A stretch of DNA of 64,000 nt from a bacterium (lineage in GTDB: Bacteria; SZUA-79; Acidulodesulfobacterales; Acidulodesulfobacteraceae): the NCBI GenBank assembly GCA_021850985.1, contig JAJZJX010000001.1:121389-185388 (forward strand), given 5' to 3'. The position numbers were made by a program, and so were the translations under genes. Positions 34,610 to 44,391 of the stretch are shown here, piece after piece (the stretch's first letter is position 1; every line of letters begins with the position of its first letter). Below the pieces are notes generated by a model. It worked only from the letters and a program-made list of their open reading frames with translations. It was not told the DNA's origin and searched no databases.

Positions 34610-36310
34610 ATGAAAAAGATTAAAATTAACGTGGAAGGTATGACCTGCGAACACTGCGTTACGTCTTTAAATAAAGCGGTCAATAAAGTAAAGGGGGTTG
34701 TTAAAGTAGATACGTCTTTGGCTAAAAAAGAAAGTTTAATTTTAGCTGCAGACGACATAAAAGTTGAAGATATTACAAAAAGCATTGAAAATGCGGGATA
34801 TAAACCTTTATCGCATGAAACCGTTAATGTTTCGGAATCCGAATTAGAAAAAAGCGGAACGGAAACCGGCAATACTGAAGAAAAAAAACATAATTATCAA
34901 TACGATTTAATAGTAGTCGGCGGAGGTTCTGCAGCTTTTTCCGCCGCTATAAAATTTGCCGACGAAGGGAAAAAAGTTTGCGTAGTAGAAAACTGGATTA
35001 TTGGAGGCACCTGTCTTAATAGAGGATGCGTTCCGTCGAAACATCTTTTGGAAGCCGCAAGAATATATTATGAGCCGCTTAATAATAAATTTAAAGGCAT
35101 AGAAACAAAACAGGCGCGTATTGACGTTAAAGAGCTTATAAAAGTTAAAACCGAACTCCTTGACAGTCTTAGAGAAATGAAATATTATAACGTATTAAGG
35201 GGTTACAGCAATATTACTTTTATAGAAGGCAGAGGGAGTTTCGAATCGAAAAATTCGGTAAAAGTTATTCCCAATGATAAAAGTAAAGAATCTTTTAATA
35301 TTACTGCCGAAAAATTTATTATAGCAACGGGTTCGAAAAATCAGATAATAAATATTGAAGGATTGGAAACTGTCGGCTATATTACTAATGAAGAGATATT
35401 GAAGCTCGATTATCTGCCGGAAACTCTTTTAATACTTGGAACGAGGGCTGTATCGTTAGAATTTGCCCAGATGTTTAGAAGGTTCGGTTCAAATGTTATA
35501 GTTGTAGGGCGTTCGGGAAGAATTTTGCTTAACGAAGAACCTGAGATTTCAGATACGCTCATTGAAATATTAAAAAAAGAAGGAATTGAGTTTTTGATGA
35601 ATTCCGGCATAAACAAACTTTATAAAAAAGACGGCAAAAAATTTGCTGAAATTAAAACGAAAGAAGGGCTTAAGGCGGTTAAGTTTGACGAATTTTTAAT
35701 GGCTACCGGCGTTGTAGGAAATACTGACGGATTAAATCTTAGCATTGTCGGCGTGAAAACAGACAAATACGGTTTCGTAAAAGTCGACGGCGAGCTTAAG
35801 ACCGATAATCCTGATATTTACGCCTGCGGGGACGTTACCGGTTTAACTAGGCTTGTTACGACTGCGGCTTACGACGGCAAAATTGCTGCAGAAAATATGT
35901 TGCACGTGAAACATTTAAAAGTCGATTATTCTGCAGTTGCGCATACCATATTTACCGATCCAGAAGTTTCGTCCGTCGGGTTGACCGAAGAAGCTGCAAT
36001 TAAAGAAGGTTACGACGTAATAAAAACAGTTTTTCCTGTAGAATACGTTCCTAAGGCAAGATCTATTTTTAAAACCGAAGGCGTTATAAAGATGATAGCC
36101 GATAAAAAAACGGGCAGGGTTCTTGGCGTCCATATGGTTGCGCACAACTCGTCGGAAACGATTCAGCAGGCAAGCGTCTATCTTCAAAATAGCTATACGA
36201 TTCAGCAGATAGGCGAAGAGATAGGGGTCTATCCGACTATGGCTGAAGGACTTAAGCTTGCGGCGCAGACTTTTACTAAAGACGTAAGCAAGCTTAGCTG
36301 CTGCGCCTAA
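34610..36310 (+). CDS. merA: Mercuric reductase-like flavoprotein with N-terminal HMA domain
   Basis: HMA GMTCEHC; active site GGTCLNRGCVPSKHLLEA; C-terminal vicinal cysteines KLSCCA. Confidence 0.88.
   Translation: MKKIKINVEGMTCEHCVTSLNKAVNKVKGVVKVDTSLAKKESLILAADDIKVEDITKSIENAGYKPLSHETVNVSESELEKSGTETGNTEEKKHNYQYDLIVVGGGSAAFSAAIKFADEGKKVCVVENWIIGGTCLNRGCVPSKHLLEAARIYYEPLNNKFKGIETKQARIDVKELIKVKTELLDSLREMKYYNVLRGYSNITFIEGRGSFESKNSVKVIPNDKSKESFNITAEKFIIATGSKNQIINIEGLETVGYITNEEILKLDYLPETLLILGTRAVSLEFAQMFRRFGSNVIVVGRSGRILLNEEPEISDTLIEILKKEGIEFLMNSGINKLYKKDGKKFAEIKTKEGLKAVKFDEFLMATGVVGNTDGLNLSIVGVKTDKYGFVKVDGELKTDNPDIYACGDVTGLTRLVTTAAYDGKIAAENMLHVKHLKVDYSAVAHTIFTDPEVSSVGLTEEAAIKEGYDVIKTVFPVEYVPKARSIFKTEGVIKMIADKKTGRVLGVHMVAHNSSETIQQASVYLQNSYTIQQIGEEIGVYPTMAEGLKLAAQTFTKDVSKLSCCA
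35898..35913. promoter_or_regulatory. Near-perfect parS-like site (15/16) inside merA
   Basis: tgttgcacgtgaaaca versus tgtttcacgtgaaaca. Confidence 0.45.
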
Positions 36311-36337
36311 TAACATTTCGATTTGTATAATTTTGTG

Positions 36338-36362
36338 ACGGTGCCGGAATTGAATTCCGGCT
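36338..36362. repeat. Diverged palindromic element (acggtgccggaattgaattccggct)
   Basis: ccggaattgaattccgg core, adjacent to the 36373-36401 palindrome. Confidence 0.75.
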
Positions 36363-36372
36363 GTAATTTGTG

Positions 36373-36401
36373 ACGGGGACAGAATTAAATTCTGTCCCCG
36401 T
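36373..36401. repeat. Perfect palindrome ACGGGGACAGAATT-a-AATTCTGTCCCCGT (second identical copy)
   Basis: Identical 29 nt to 24969-24997; 12 nt before ATG 36414. Confidence 0.95.
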
Positions 36402-36413
36402 ATCAATAGAATT

Positions 36414-38204
36414 ATGGAAGATAAAAATATAAATCTGACGATTTCGAGTATAATCAAAGAGGCTGATGGCAGGCAAGGAGCTTTATTTTATATATTAAAC
36501 GGTATAAACGAAAAGCTCGGCTATATACCTGACGATGCTATTTTGCTGATTTCTGAAAGCCTTAATATTTCAAAGGCGGAAGCGTACGGATTTCTTAGCT
36601 TTTTTAAGAATTACAATAAAGAATCAGATACAGCCGCTGATCCTTATCGTAAAATCGTAGTCTGCAGATCGGAAAGCTGCGAAGCGGCAGGTTCAAAAAG
36701 ACTGCTCGAACATATAAAAACAAGTTTAAATATAGATTTCGGTAAATTTAGTCCTGACGGAAAGTATTTTTTAGATTATGTTTACTGTTTCGGACACTGC
36801 GCAGCTTCGCCTGCAGTTGAAGTTGACGGTATTTTATACGAAAAAGTTACCTCAGAAACTTTCGACGAAATTATTAAAGCCCCAGAATCTAATAAATTAG
36901 GAAGTCCTGCAGAAGTTAAATCTGTTTTCCTCGTTAAAAATTTTGATCCGGTTAAATCTTTAATATTTGATTTAACCGGAAGTTTAAATCCTTTATCCGT
37001 CAGTGATTATGTAAATTCAGGCGGATTTGCCGCTTTAAAAAAGGTTATAGAAGGCGTAAAATCGGGCGATGAATCAGGAAAACAGTTTTTTATAGATGAA
37101 TTAAAGCGTTCCAAGCTTAGAGGCAGGGGAGGGGCAGGATTTCCTGCAGGGATTAAATGGGAAACGGTTTTTAAAGAAAAATCGGACATTAAGTATATAA
37201 TATGCAATGCCGATGAAGGAGATTCCGGCGCTTATGCCGACAGGATTATTCTTGAAAACCGCCCTCTTTCCGTTATCGAAGGAATGATTATTGCCGGTTT
37301 ACTAACCGGAGCGGAATACGGCTGCATATATTTAAGAGCCGAGTATAAGGCGGTCAAAAGTATAATCGAAGGAGCTCTTGAGGTTTTGAAAGACGGCGGT
37401 TATTTGGGTGGCGATATTTTAGGTTCAGGCTTTAAATTCGATATTGATTTAATTATAGGAGCTGGCAGCTATTTATGCGGAGAAGAAACCGCTCTTATGG
37501 AGAGCGTCGAAAATAAAAGGGGAACGGTAAGACAGAGGCCGCCGGTGCCTGCCGTAAAGGGGTTATACGGAAAACCTACAGTTATTAATAACGTGCTTAC
37601 TTTTGCCTATGCGGCATATATTCTAAAAGACGAATCTAATTTAGAAAATTTTTTGTCTTTAGGTACGGAAAATTCAAAAGGCACGCTGCCTTTTCAAGTT
37701 TCGGGAGCCGTTAAAAACCCTGGAATTTTTGAACTTCCTTTCGGCGTAACGTTAAAAGAACTGTTAAGTTTTGCGGAAGCGCAGAGCAATGCTAAAGCGG
37801 TTCAGATAGGCGGACCTCTCGGAGCTTACTTTCCTTTAAGCGAAGAATTTTTAAGTTTAAATCTTTCTTATGAAAGCGTTTTAGAGAAAGGCGGTTTGCT
37901 TGGACACGGAGGGATAGTAGTTTTTGGGGAAGAAACCGATTTTAAATACAGGCTGTTAAATGCGCTGGATTTTTTTATAGACGAATCATGCGGAAAGTGT
38001 GCTCCCTGCAGGATAGGGACGGTAAGGCTTAAGGAATTGTTTGAAAGAGTTTTAAAGAAGCAGAATGTAGAAGAAAATTTAAAAATAATTGACGAAATTC
38101 TTAAGTCTATGAAATATCTGTCTTTATGCGCTTTCGGAGCGGGCGTTCATATGCCTGTAAGAAGTCTTTTGACTTATTTTAAGAGCGAAATTTTAGAAAA
38201 ATAA
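36414..38204 (+). CDS. NADH-binding NuoEF-like fusion (formate dehydrogenase beta-type)
   Basis: ORF 596 aa; NuoE-like N-terminus; RGGAGFPAGIKWETV, GAGSYLCGEETALMES, CGKCAPCRIGT. Confidence 0.88.
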   Translation: MEDKNINLTISSIIKEADGRQGALFYILNGINEKLGYIPDDAILLISESLNISKAEAYGFLSFFKNYNKESDTAADPYRKIVVCRSESCEAAGSKRLLEHIKTSLNIDFGKFSPDGKYFLDYVYCFGHCAASPAVEVDGILYEKVTSETFDEIIKAPESNKLGSPAEVKSVFLVKNFDPVKSLIFDLTGSLNPLSVSDYVNSGGFAALKKVIEGVKSGDESGKQFFIDELKRSKLRGRGGAGFPAGIKWETVFKEKSDIKYIICNADEGDSGAYADRIILENRPLSVIEGMIIAGLLTGAEYGCIYLRAEYKAVKSIIEGALEVLKDGGYLGGDILGSGFKFDIDLIIGAGSYLCGEETALMESVENKRGTVRQRPPVPAVKGLYGKPTVINNVLTFAYAAYILKDESNLENFLSLGTENSKGTLPFQVSGAVKNPGIFELPFGVTLKELLSFAEAQSNAKAVQIGGPLGAYFPLSEEFLSLNLSYESVLEKGGLLGHGGIVVFGEETDFKYRLLNALDFFIDESCGKCAPCRIGTVRLKELFERVLKKQNVEENLKIIDEILKSMKYLSLCAFGAGVHMPVRSLLTYFKSEILEK

Positions 38205-38246
38205 AATCTATATAACATTATTCAAATATTTAAAATATATAAAGAA

Positions 38247-41219
38247 ATGAACGGCGAAAAAGAAAACAACTCGGAAATAATCACGATAGAAATTGACGGC
38301 AAAATCGTTAAAGCGGAAAAAGGAATTACCGTACTTCGGGCGGCAAAACAAAACGGCATATATATTCCAGCGCTTTGCGATTATAAAGATTTATTGCCTT
38401 ACGGTTCATGCAGGCTTTGCGGAGTTATAGTAGAAGGCAGGAAAGGATATTTTGCTTCATGCTCTTTATATGCAGAAGAAGGCATGAAAATAAAGACCGT
38501 TTCTGATGAGCTTTTTTCTTTAAAAAAGACTTTAATGGAACTTTATCTTTCCGATCATCCTAACGACTGTCTCACATGCTTTAAAAACGGTCTTTGCGAA
38601 CTTCAAACTGCGGCGTCTTATTTTGACTTAAACGGAATAAGATTCAGGGGAAAAAGCCATCTAAACCTTTCAATAGATAATTCAAATCCTTATTTTTTAT
38701 TTGACCCTAAAAGATGTGTAGTTTGCGCAAGATGCGTAAGGGCTTGTGCGGAAATACAGGGAAATTTTGCGCTTACGGTTGCAGGAAGAGGTTTTAATTC
38801 GGTTGTAAAAGCCGGATGGAACAGAGAAGGCAATTTTTTTAATTCCGAATGCGTTTCTTGCGGCGCTTGTGTAAAAGCTTGTCCGACCGGCGCGCTTATT
38901 GAAAAAAGCTTAGCCGATTACGGCAAACCTTTTAAAAGCACAACAACGACTTGCGGCTACTGCGGAGTCGGATGCTCTTTTAACATTGAAACGAAAGGAG
39001 ATAATATTATAAGGGCTGTTCCTGTTGACGACAGCCTTTCGAATTACGGACGCTCCTGCATTAAAGGAAGGTTTTCTTTCGGCTACGCCAAAAGCCCAGA
39101 GAGACTTAAAAAGCCGCTAATAAGAGAAAATATAGATTTGCCTTTCAGGGAGGTTTCGTGGGAAGAAGCCTTCGGTTTTATCGCCGAAAGATTTAAGAAT
39201 ATTCAGCATAAATATGGAATTAACGCCTTAGGCGCAATCAGTTCGTCAAGATGTACCAACGAAGAAAATTACTTGATGCAAAAACTAGTCAGGGCTGCTT
39301 TTCATAATAATAATATCGATACATGCGCAAGAGTTTGTCATCAGCCTACGGGTTATGGTCTCGGCGTCGCTTTCGGAGCCGGTGCGGGAACGCAGGATTT
39401 AAGTTCCGTTTTTTACTCTGACGTTATAATGATTATCGGCTCAAATCCTACGGAAGCGCATCCTGTCGCAGGCTCTTTTATAAGGCAGGCTGCCCGTAAG
39501 GGAGCAAAACTGATAGTAATAGACCCTAGGAAAACCGAGGTTGCAAGGTCGCCTCACGTTGCCGCAAGTTATCACTTAAGGCCGCTTCCTGGAACCAACG
39601 TCATACTTCTTAATTCAATGGCTTATTATATTTTAAAAGAAAATTTAATTAAAAAAGATTTTATAGCAACAAGATGCGACGAAGAGTCTTTTAAGTTATG
39701 GGCTGATTTTATACTTAACGAATCTAATTCGCCTGAAGCCGCATCGAAAATCAGCGGCGTTCCGGCAGAATTTATCGAAGGGGCGGCACGACTTTATGCG
39801 GAAGCTCAAGCCGCGTCTATTTTTTACGGTCTCGGAGTAACCGAACATCTTCAGGGTTCTACAGGAGTTCTTGCGATAGCTAATTTAGCAATGGCGACGG
39901 GAAATATAGGCAGAAAAGGTACGGGCGTTTCTCCTCTAAGAGGACAGAACAACGTTCAGGGAGCGGCGGACATGGGGGCAGAGCCTTCGACGCTCCCGGG
40001 CTACAGGCATATTTCCGACGAAAAGACGAGAACTTTATATGAAAAAATTTGGAACGTAAAATTGGACGACTTACCGGGCATGAGGCTTCCGGATATGTTA
40101 AGGGGCGGATTGGACGGCAGATTTAAAGGTATATATATAATGGGAGAAGACATAGTTCAAACCGATCCCGATTCAAACAGAATAATTGAATCTTTAAGAA
40201 ATATGGATACCGTAGTCGTCCACGATTTGTTCAAAACCGTTACCTCGGAGCATGCTCACGTCATACTCCCTGGTTCATCTTTTTTAGAAAAAGACGGCAC
40301 TTTTACGAATTGGGAAAGAAGGGTACAGAGGGTAAGAAAAGTTATAGAGCCGGTAGCGGGTTTGCAGGACTGGCAGGTAATCGCAAGACTTTCAAAATCG
40401 TTAGGCTATAATATGTATTATTATAATCCTTCCGAAATAATGGATGAAATTGCAATTACTACGCCTCAGTTTTCGGGACTCAGCTATGAATTGCTTGATA
40501 AAAAAGGTTCAATTCAGTGGCCGGTTAATTCCGAAAATCCCGAAGGTACGCCTATTTTGCATAAAGAGAAGTTCGCAAGAGGCAAAGGCAGGTTTGCTAT
40601 TACGAAACACATAGGTTCCAAAGATTTTATATCGGAAGAATATCCTTTTATTTTAACCACCGTAAGAAATCTTTTCCAGTATAACTGTTCAAATAATACC
40701 AGAAGGAGTTTTAACAGTTTATGGTACGGACAAGACGTTTTGGAAATCTGCGAAGAAGATGCCGAAGCTTTATCGATAAAAGACGGCAGTTTAGTTACCG
40801 TAAAAAGCAAAAAGGGTTCGGTTACCCTTAACGCTAAAATCAGCAAAAGAGTTATGAAAGGGGTAGTCGCTACCACCTTTCACTTTCCCGAACTTAAAAC
40901 CAACGTTTTAACCAGCGAATACGCCGACTGGTCAACCGAAACCCCCGAATATAAAGTAACGGCGGTTGCTATAAGCAAAGTCTACAAGCCTTTTGCTTCA
41001 AGAAATTATAATCCTTTATTTAAAGGAGACGAAGAAATTAAATCTATGTTTTTAGACATCTGCAGGATTTTTGCTCCGTATCCTATTGAAATTGCGGCGG
41101 AAGAAATTCAAAACCACGTCAACAAATACTGGGAACCGTTTTTACGCAAAAAACTCTTTGAGATATACGCCTGCGACGAAAACAGTTTTAAAACGGCTAT
41201 AATAAAAGCGATAGTATGA
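38247..41219 (+). CDS. Formate dehydrogenase alpha subunit-like (NuoG-type N-terminus + Mo/W-bisMGD domain, Cys type)
   Basis: ORF 990 aa; 2Fe-2S CxxC region, CVVCARCVRAC, CVSCGACVKACP, TTTCGYCGVGCSF, CARVCHQPTG. Confidence 0.9.
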   Translation: MNGEKENNSEIITIEIDGKIVKAEKGITVLRAAKQNGIYIPALCDYKDLLPYGSCRLCGVIVEGRKGYFASCSLYAEEGMKIKTVSDELFSLKKTLMELYLSDHPNDCLTCFKNGLCELQTAASYFDLNGIRFRGKSHLNLSIDNSNPYFLFDPKRCVVCARCVRACAEIQGNFALTVAGRGFNSVVKAGWNREGNFFNSECVSCGACVKACPTGALIEKSLADYGKPFKSTTTTCGYCGVGCSFNIETKGDNIIRAVPVDDSLSNYGRSCIKGRFSFGYAKSPERLKKPLIRENIDLPFREVSWEEAFGFIAERFKNIQHKYGINALGAISSSRCTNEENYLMQKLVRAAFHNNNIDTCARVCHQPTGYGLGVAFGAGAGTQDLSSVFYSDVIMIIGSNPTEAHPVAGSFIRQAARKGAKLIVIDPRKTEVARSPHVAASYHLRPLPGTNVILLNSMAYYILKENLIKKDFIATRCDEESFKLWADFILNESNSPEAASKISGVPAEFIEGAARLYAEAQAASIFYGLGVTEHLQGSTGVLAIANLAMATGNIGRKGTGVSPLRGQNNVQGAADMGAEPSTLPGYRHISDEKTRTLYEKIWNVKLDDLPGMRLPDMLRGGLDGRFKGIYIMGEDIVQTDPDSNRIIESLRNMDTVVVHDLFKTVTSEHAHVILPGSSFLEKDGTFTNWERRVQRVRKVIEPVAGLQDWQVIARLSKSLGYNMYYYNPSEIMDEIAITTPQFSGLSYELLDKKGSIQWPVNSENPEGTPILHKEKFARGKGRFAITKHIGSKDFISEEYPFILTTVRNLFQYNCSNNTRRSFNSLWYGQDVLEICEEDAEALSIKDGSLVTVKSKKGSVTLNAKISKRVMKGVVATTFHFPELKTNVLTSEYADWSTETPEYKVTAVAISKVYKPFASRNYNPLFKGDEEIKSMFLDICRIFAPYPIEIAAEEIQNHVNKYWEPFLRKKLFEIYACDENSFKTAIIKAIV

Positions 41220-41240
41220 AATTAACAAAGATTATGATTT

Positions 41241-41546
41241 TTATTTAATAATAACGCCTGTTCTTTTTGCGACTTCGTAAATATTTTTATTATCGGTAAA
41301 ATTATTTACAACAATATCTATAGCCTGTTCGCCAATTTTTTTATCGAGCGCTACTGCATAAGAAATTTTTTTTTTGTATAGCTCTCTAGGGCTTAGGGGT
41401 AGTTTTGTTTCTATATATATATCTATGTCCCCGCCTCTTTTATCATCATCGGTTCTTGAGCCGAAAATATAAATTTCGGCGTTTTCTCCGAAATAAACTT
41501 TAGCCGTTTTCTTTATAAAATCCAATTCTTCTTTTTTTAATCTCAT
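41241..41546 (-). CDS. mntA: MNT-type nucleotidyltransferase (antitoxin-like)
   Basis: GSRTDDDKRGGDIDIYI motif; partner HEPN gene overlaps by 4 nt. Confidence 0.8.
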   Translation of the reverse strand: MRLKKEELDFIKKTAKVYFGENAEIYIFGSRTDDDKRGGDIDIYIETKLPLSPRELYKKKISYAVALDKKIGEQAIDIVVNNFTDNKNIYEVAKRTGVIIK

Positions 41547-42082
41547 AATAAAAGTTCGTCAATATAATCCTGCTTTATTTGGAAATCTTTAATATCTACA
41601 TTATATGGTTTTAAAATATTTTCTATTACGTAGGCGTTAGTTTTACAATATATAGTTAAAATATTTTTCGCTTTAAAAAACGATTCGTTTAATTGCTCAA
41701 CATTTTCTTTGTCGTCTTCCGGATATTCATGGGTAAAATTATTTCTTATTTTTCTTATCTCGTGCCATTCGTCAACGTTGTCGATTATATGATATTTTTC
41801 CATATAATTTACAATATTAATGAAAGACATAGTTTCCGTGTCAATATTGTTTTCCTGCAATATCTGTTGAAAAAGTTTGCCAATTCTATCTTGCAATTTT
41901 GTAAATCTAAGGATATAAGAATCGATGAGGGTAGTTTCTTCGCTTGATAAATTATTATATTTTTCAATAGACAACGGCATAAAGCGGCGCATTTCGTTTA
42001 TGTCGTAAACAATTTTATAAATATGTTTATTGCATTCTATTAAAGAGCTTTTTAATCTCAATATTGTAATTTCTTCTTCCAT
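41543..42082 (-). CDS. HEPN-domain protein (HepT-like)
   Basis: R-x4-H motif RNNFTH in IRKIRNNFTHEYPED; adjacent MNT gene. Confidence 0.7.
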   Translation of the reverse strand: MEEEITILRLKSSLIECNKHIYKIVYDINEMRRFMPLSIEKYNNLSSEETTLIDSYILRFTKLQDRIGKLFQQILQENNIDTETMSFINIVNYMEKYHIIDNVDEWHEIRKIRNNFTHEYPEDDKENVEQLNESFFKAKNILTIYCKTNAYVIENILKPYNVDIKDFQIKQDYIDELLL

Positions 42083-42248
42083 CTTGTAAGCAACATTGCA
42101 CCGTACATGTTTATATAAATTATATCATATTTTATTTATGCGAAAAAGTGTTCAAAAAACCTCTGATTCATAAAAAATTAGTTAAATAAATTATGAATCT
42201 TTTATCTTCTGCCATAGGCAGTGTTTTTAAATTTTTCTCTAATATAAA

Positions 42249-42300
42249 CCAAAATTTCCGATATAAATCCAAAAATATAATTTTCTATTGGAAATTTTGG
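42249..42300. repeat. Intergenic inverted repeat
   Basis: ccaaaatttcc (42249-42259) / ggaaattttgg (42290-42300). Confidence 0.65.
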
Positions 42301-42574
42301 GAATAAATACATATATTAATTGATAATAAGTATATTATGTTATGCAAGATATTTTGATAAAAGCTTTTATGACATTTCAAATGTTATTATAATTTATATA
42401 ATAGAAACCGTCAACAGTAAGACCTGGACCGCAATTAATAATAGTTTTTATTTTTTTAGATAATAATAAAATTTCTATTGCAGAATCAAGGATTAAAATT
42501 TTACTTGATTTTAAAACGATGTTTTATTATAATTAAAATAACTTTTAAAAATATAATTTTTCTGAAAACATCAT

Positions 42575-42814
42575 TCCTGTCACATTGGAGCTTGGCGGTA
42601 AATCGCCGAATATTTTTTTGACAGTGTTATGGAAAAAGATGATAATTTTTTAAATAAAGCACAGGTAAACAAATTTACAAAAGGTATTCAGGCAGGACGC
42701 GTATGGGTAAATTGTTATCATTTATATCCTGCGCATGCTTCATTCGGCGGCTATAAAAAATCAGGTATTGGGCGAGAAACCCACATGATGATGTTAAATC
42801 AGTATCGTCATACT
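42575..42814 (+). pseudogene. Aldehyde dehydrogenase remnant (frameshift plus internal deletion)
   Basis: [15 protein letters not shown] | [15 protein letters not shown] ... [36 protein letters not shown]; frames separated at a 7-T run. Confidence 0.85.
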
Positions 42815-42822
42815 AAAGCAGA

Positions 42823-43038
42823 GATTTATTTATTGGTGAAATTCATGAATGTAAATTTTATATGTCTGCTGACCAATTTGAATATTATAAAAATATGCAT
42901 TTAACAATAGATGTTATTAAAGGCAAGGGTTCTAGTTTTTCATTAGAAATTCCTTTAGGAGTAAGATTTATAGCTAAATCAAGACTGCTTACCGATGAAG
43001 AATTAGAAAATATTAGGTATCCTGAAACATCAGATTGA
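42823..43038 (+). pseudogene. DUF779-family remnant (C-terminal part) fused downstream of the ALDH remnant
   Basis: [71 protein letters not shown], no start codon. Confidence 0.75.
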
Positions 43039-43122
43039 ATAATTTTGATAAAAATTTTCGATAATAATCATATGTTAATTGTAAACAAATAAGTTGAAAA
43101 TATAAAATATAAAGGTACTATT

Positions 43123-43419
43123 ATGAGCTATATATTGTCATTAAGCATGTTCCCAGTAGATAAGGGAGAATCTTTAAGTGGATATGTTTCAAAGGTATCT
43201 AAGATAATTGACGACTCCGGGCTAAATTATGTTATAACACCAATGGCTACCATAATAGAAAGCGAAAATATCGACAGTCTTTTAAGTATTGTTAGAAAAG
43301 GCTTTGAAGTTCTTGAAGAAAATTCAAACCGCGTATATGCTAATATCGCTATTGATTACAGGAAATCAGGGCTCGGAAGACTGGAGCAAAAAGTTAAATC
43401 TTTGAAATCTAAAATCTAA
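43123..43419 (+). CDS. MTH1187-family thiamine-binding protein
   Basis: ORF 98 aa; LSMFPVDKGESLSGYVSKV, ANIAIDYRK. Confidence 0.85.
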   Translation: MSYILSLSMFPVDKGESLSGYVSKVSKIIDDSGLNYVITPMATIIESENIDSLLSIVRKGFEVLEENSNRVYANIAIDYRKSGLGRLEQKVKSLKSKI

Positions 43420-43494
43420 AATTGGATTAATAGCAATCTTATATTAATTATGTTTATATTAATTATGCTTGGTTATGCCGCAAATCTTATGCTG

Positions 43495-44391
43495 TTAAAC
43501 AATTAAGACTGTAAGCATTAAAATTCCGAGTAAAATTATAAAAGAGCCCTGATAAATTCTTAATGTTTTAGCTGCGGAATTTTTGGAAATATAAGCTCCT
43601 GCTTTAGAGCCAATTAATGCGCCTACTCCTAAGGGTATAATATAAACAGCTAAATTAAAGGGGTTCTTAACGTAGTAAAAATGAATCAGTCCACCGATTA
43701 AAGAAATAATTGCCATAATCGATATAATGGTCGAAAATGCAATTCTTGGAGGTATTTGCTCGACGGCGGTCAAAAAAGTTCCCGTTATTCCTCCTATGCC
43801 GATTCCCATAAAGCCTGAAATGAAACCTGCTATTAAAGAAAAGATGTTTATGGCAACAGGGCTTTTTATTTCGTAGTCGTATGCAGTTCCGTTTGTTTCT
43901 TTAAGCTTTTTTCTTATATGTCCTCTAAAATAACTCCGGCTATCGATTTCGTTATTTTTTAGTGCTTCTTCGCCCTGCTTATCGCAATAATTAATTTTAA
44001 CCGCCGCCTGTTTTTTTATCGCAATAAGCGAAAATATTCCTATGCCTATTACTATTATCGAAAAAATCCATTTAAATTGATTTGCAGGAATATAATTGCT
44101 TAAAACCGAACCTGCTATAATGCCAAGTAGCGCAGGAATAGAAACCATTATAAAAAGATGCCTGTCAATAGCTCTGTCTTTGTAAAAAATGTATGAGCCG
44201 CCTGCAGTGCTTATCATTATGGTAAAAAGCGACAAACCGCTCGATTCTAACGGAGACAAATGCATATAGAATATAAAAAACGGAACTAATAATATTCCGC
44301 CGCCGATCCCTATAGCGTTTCCTACTATACCTACTAAAATAGCGGTTATAAAAAGCGTGAAATATATTAAAATCAGATTTAAAAAATGCAT
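43495..44391 (-). CDS. Sulfite exporter TauE/SafE family protein
   Basis: ORF 298 aa; multi-TM, GNAIGIGGGILLVPFF and GFISGFMGIGIGGITGTFL. Confidence 0.87.
   Translation of the reverse strand: MHFLNLILIYFTLFITAILVGIVGNAIGIGGGILLVPFFIFYMHLSPLESSGLSLFTIMISTAGGSYIFYKDRAIDRHLFIMVSIPALLGIIAGSVLSNYIPANQFKWIFSIIVIGIGIFSLIAIKKQAAVKINYCDKQGEEALKNNEIDSRSYFRGHIRKKLKETNGTAYDYEIKSPVAINIFSLIAGFISGFMGIGIGGITGTFLTAVEQIPPRIAFSTIISIMAIISLIGGLIHFYYVKNPFNLAVYIIPLGVGALIGSKAGAYISKNSAAKTLRIYQGSFIILLGILMLTVLIV

Noticed and set aside
35915-36457. Minus-strand 180-aa ORF opposite the merA 3' end
   Set aside because: Overlaps merA and the palindromic repeat region; low-complexity translation with no domain signal.
39330-39390. 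Possible selenocysteine in the FdhA-like subunit
   Set aside because: The position reads CARVCHQPTG with an ordinary Cys codon, so no Sec here; it cannot be used as support for a Sec system in this genome.
41693-41947. Plus-strand ORF within the HEPN gene
   Set aside because: Antisense overlap with a gene having a recognisable R-x4-H motif.
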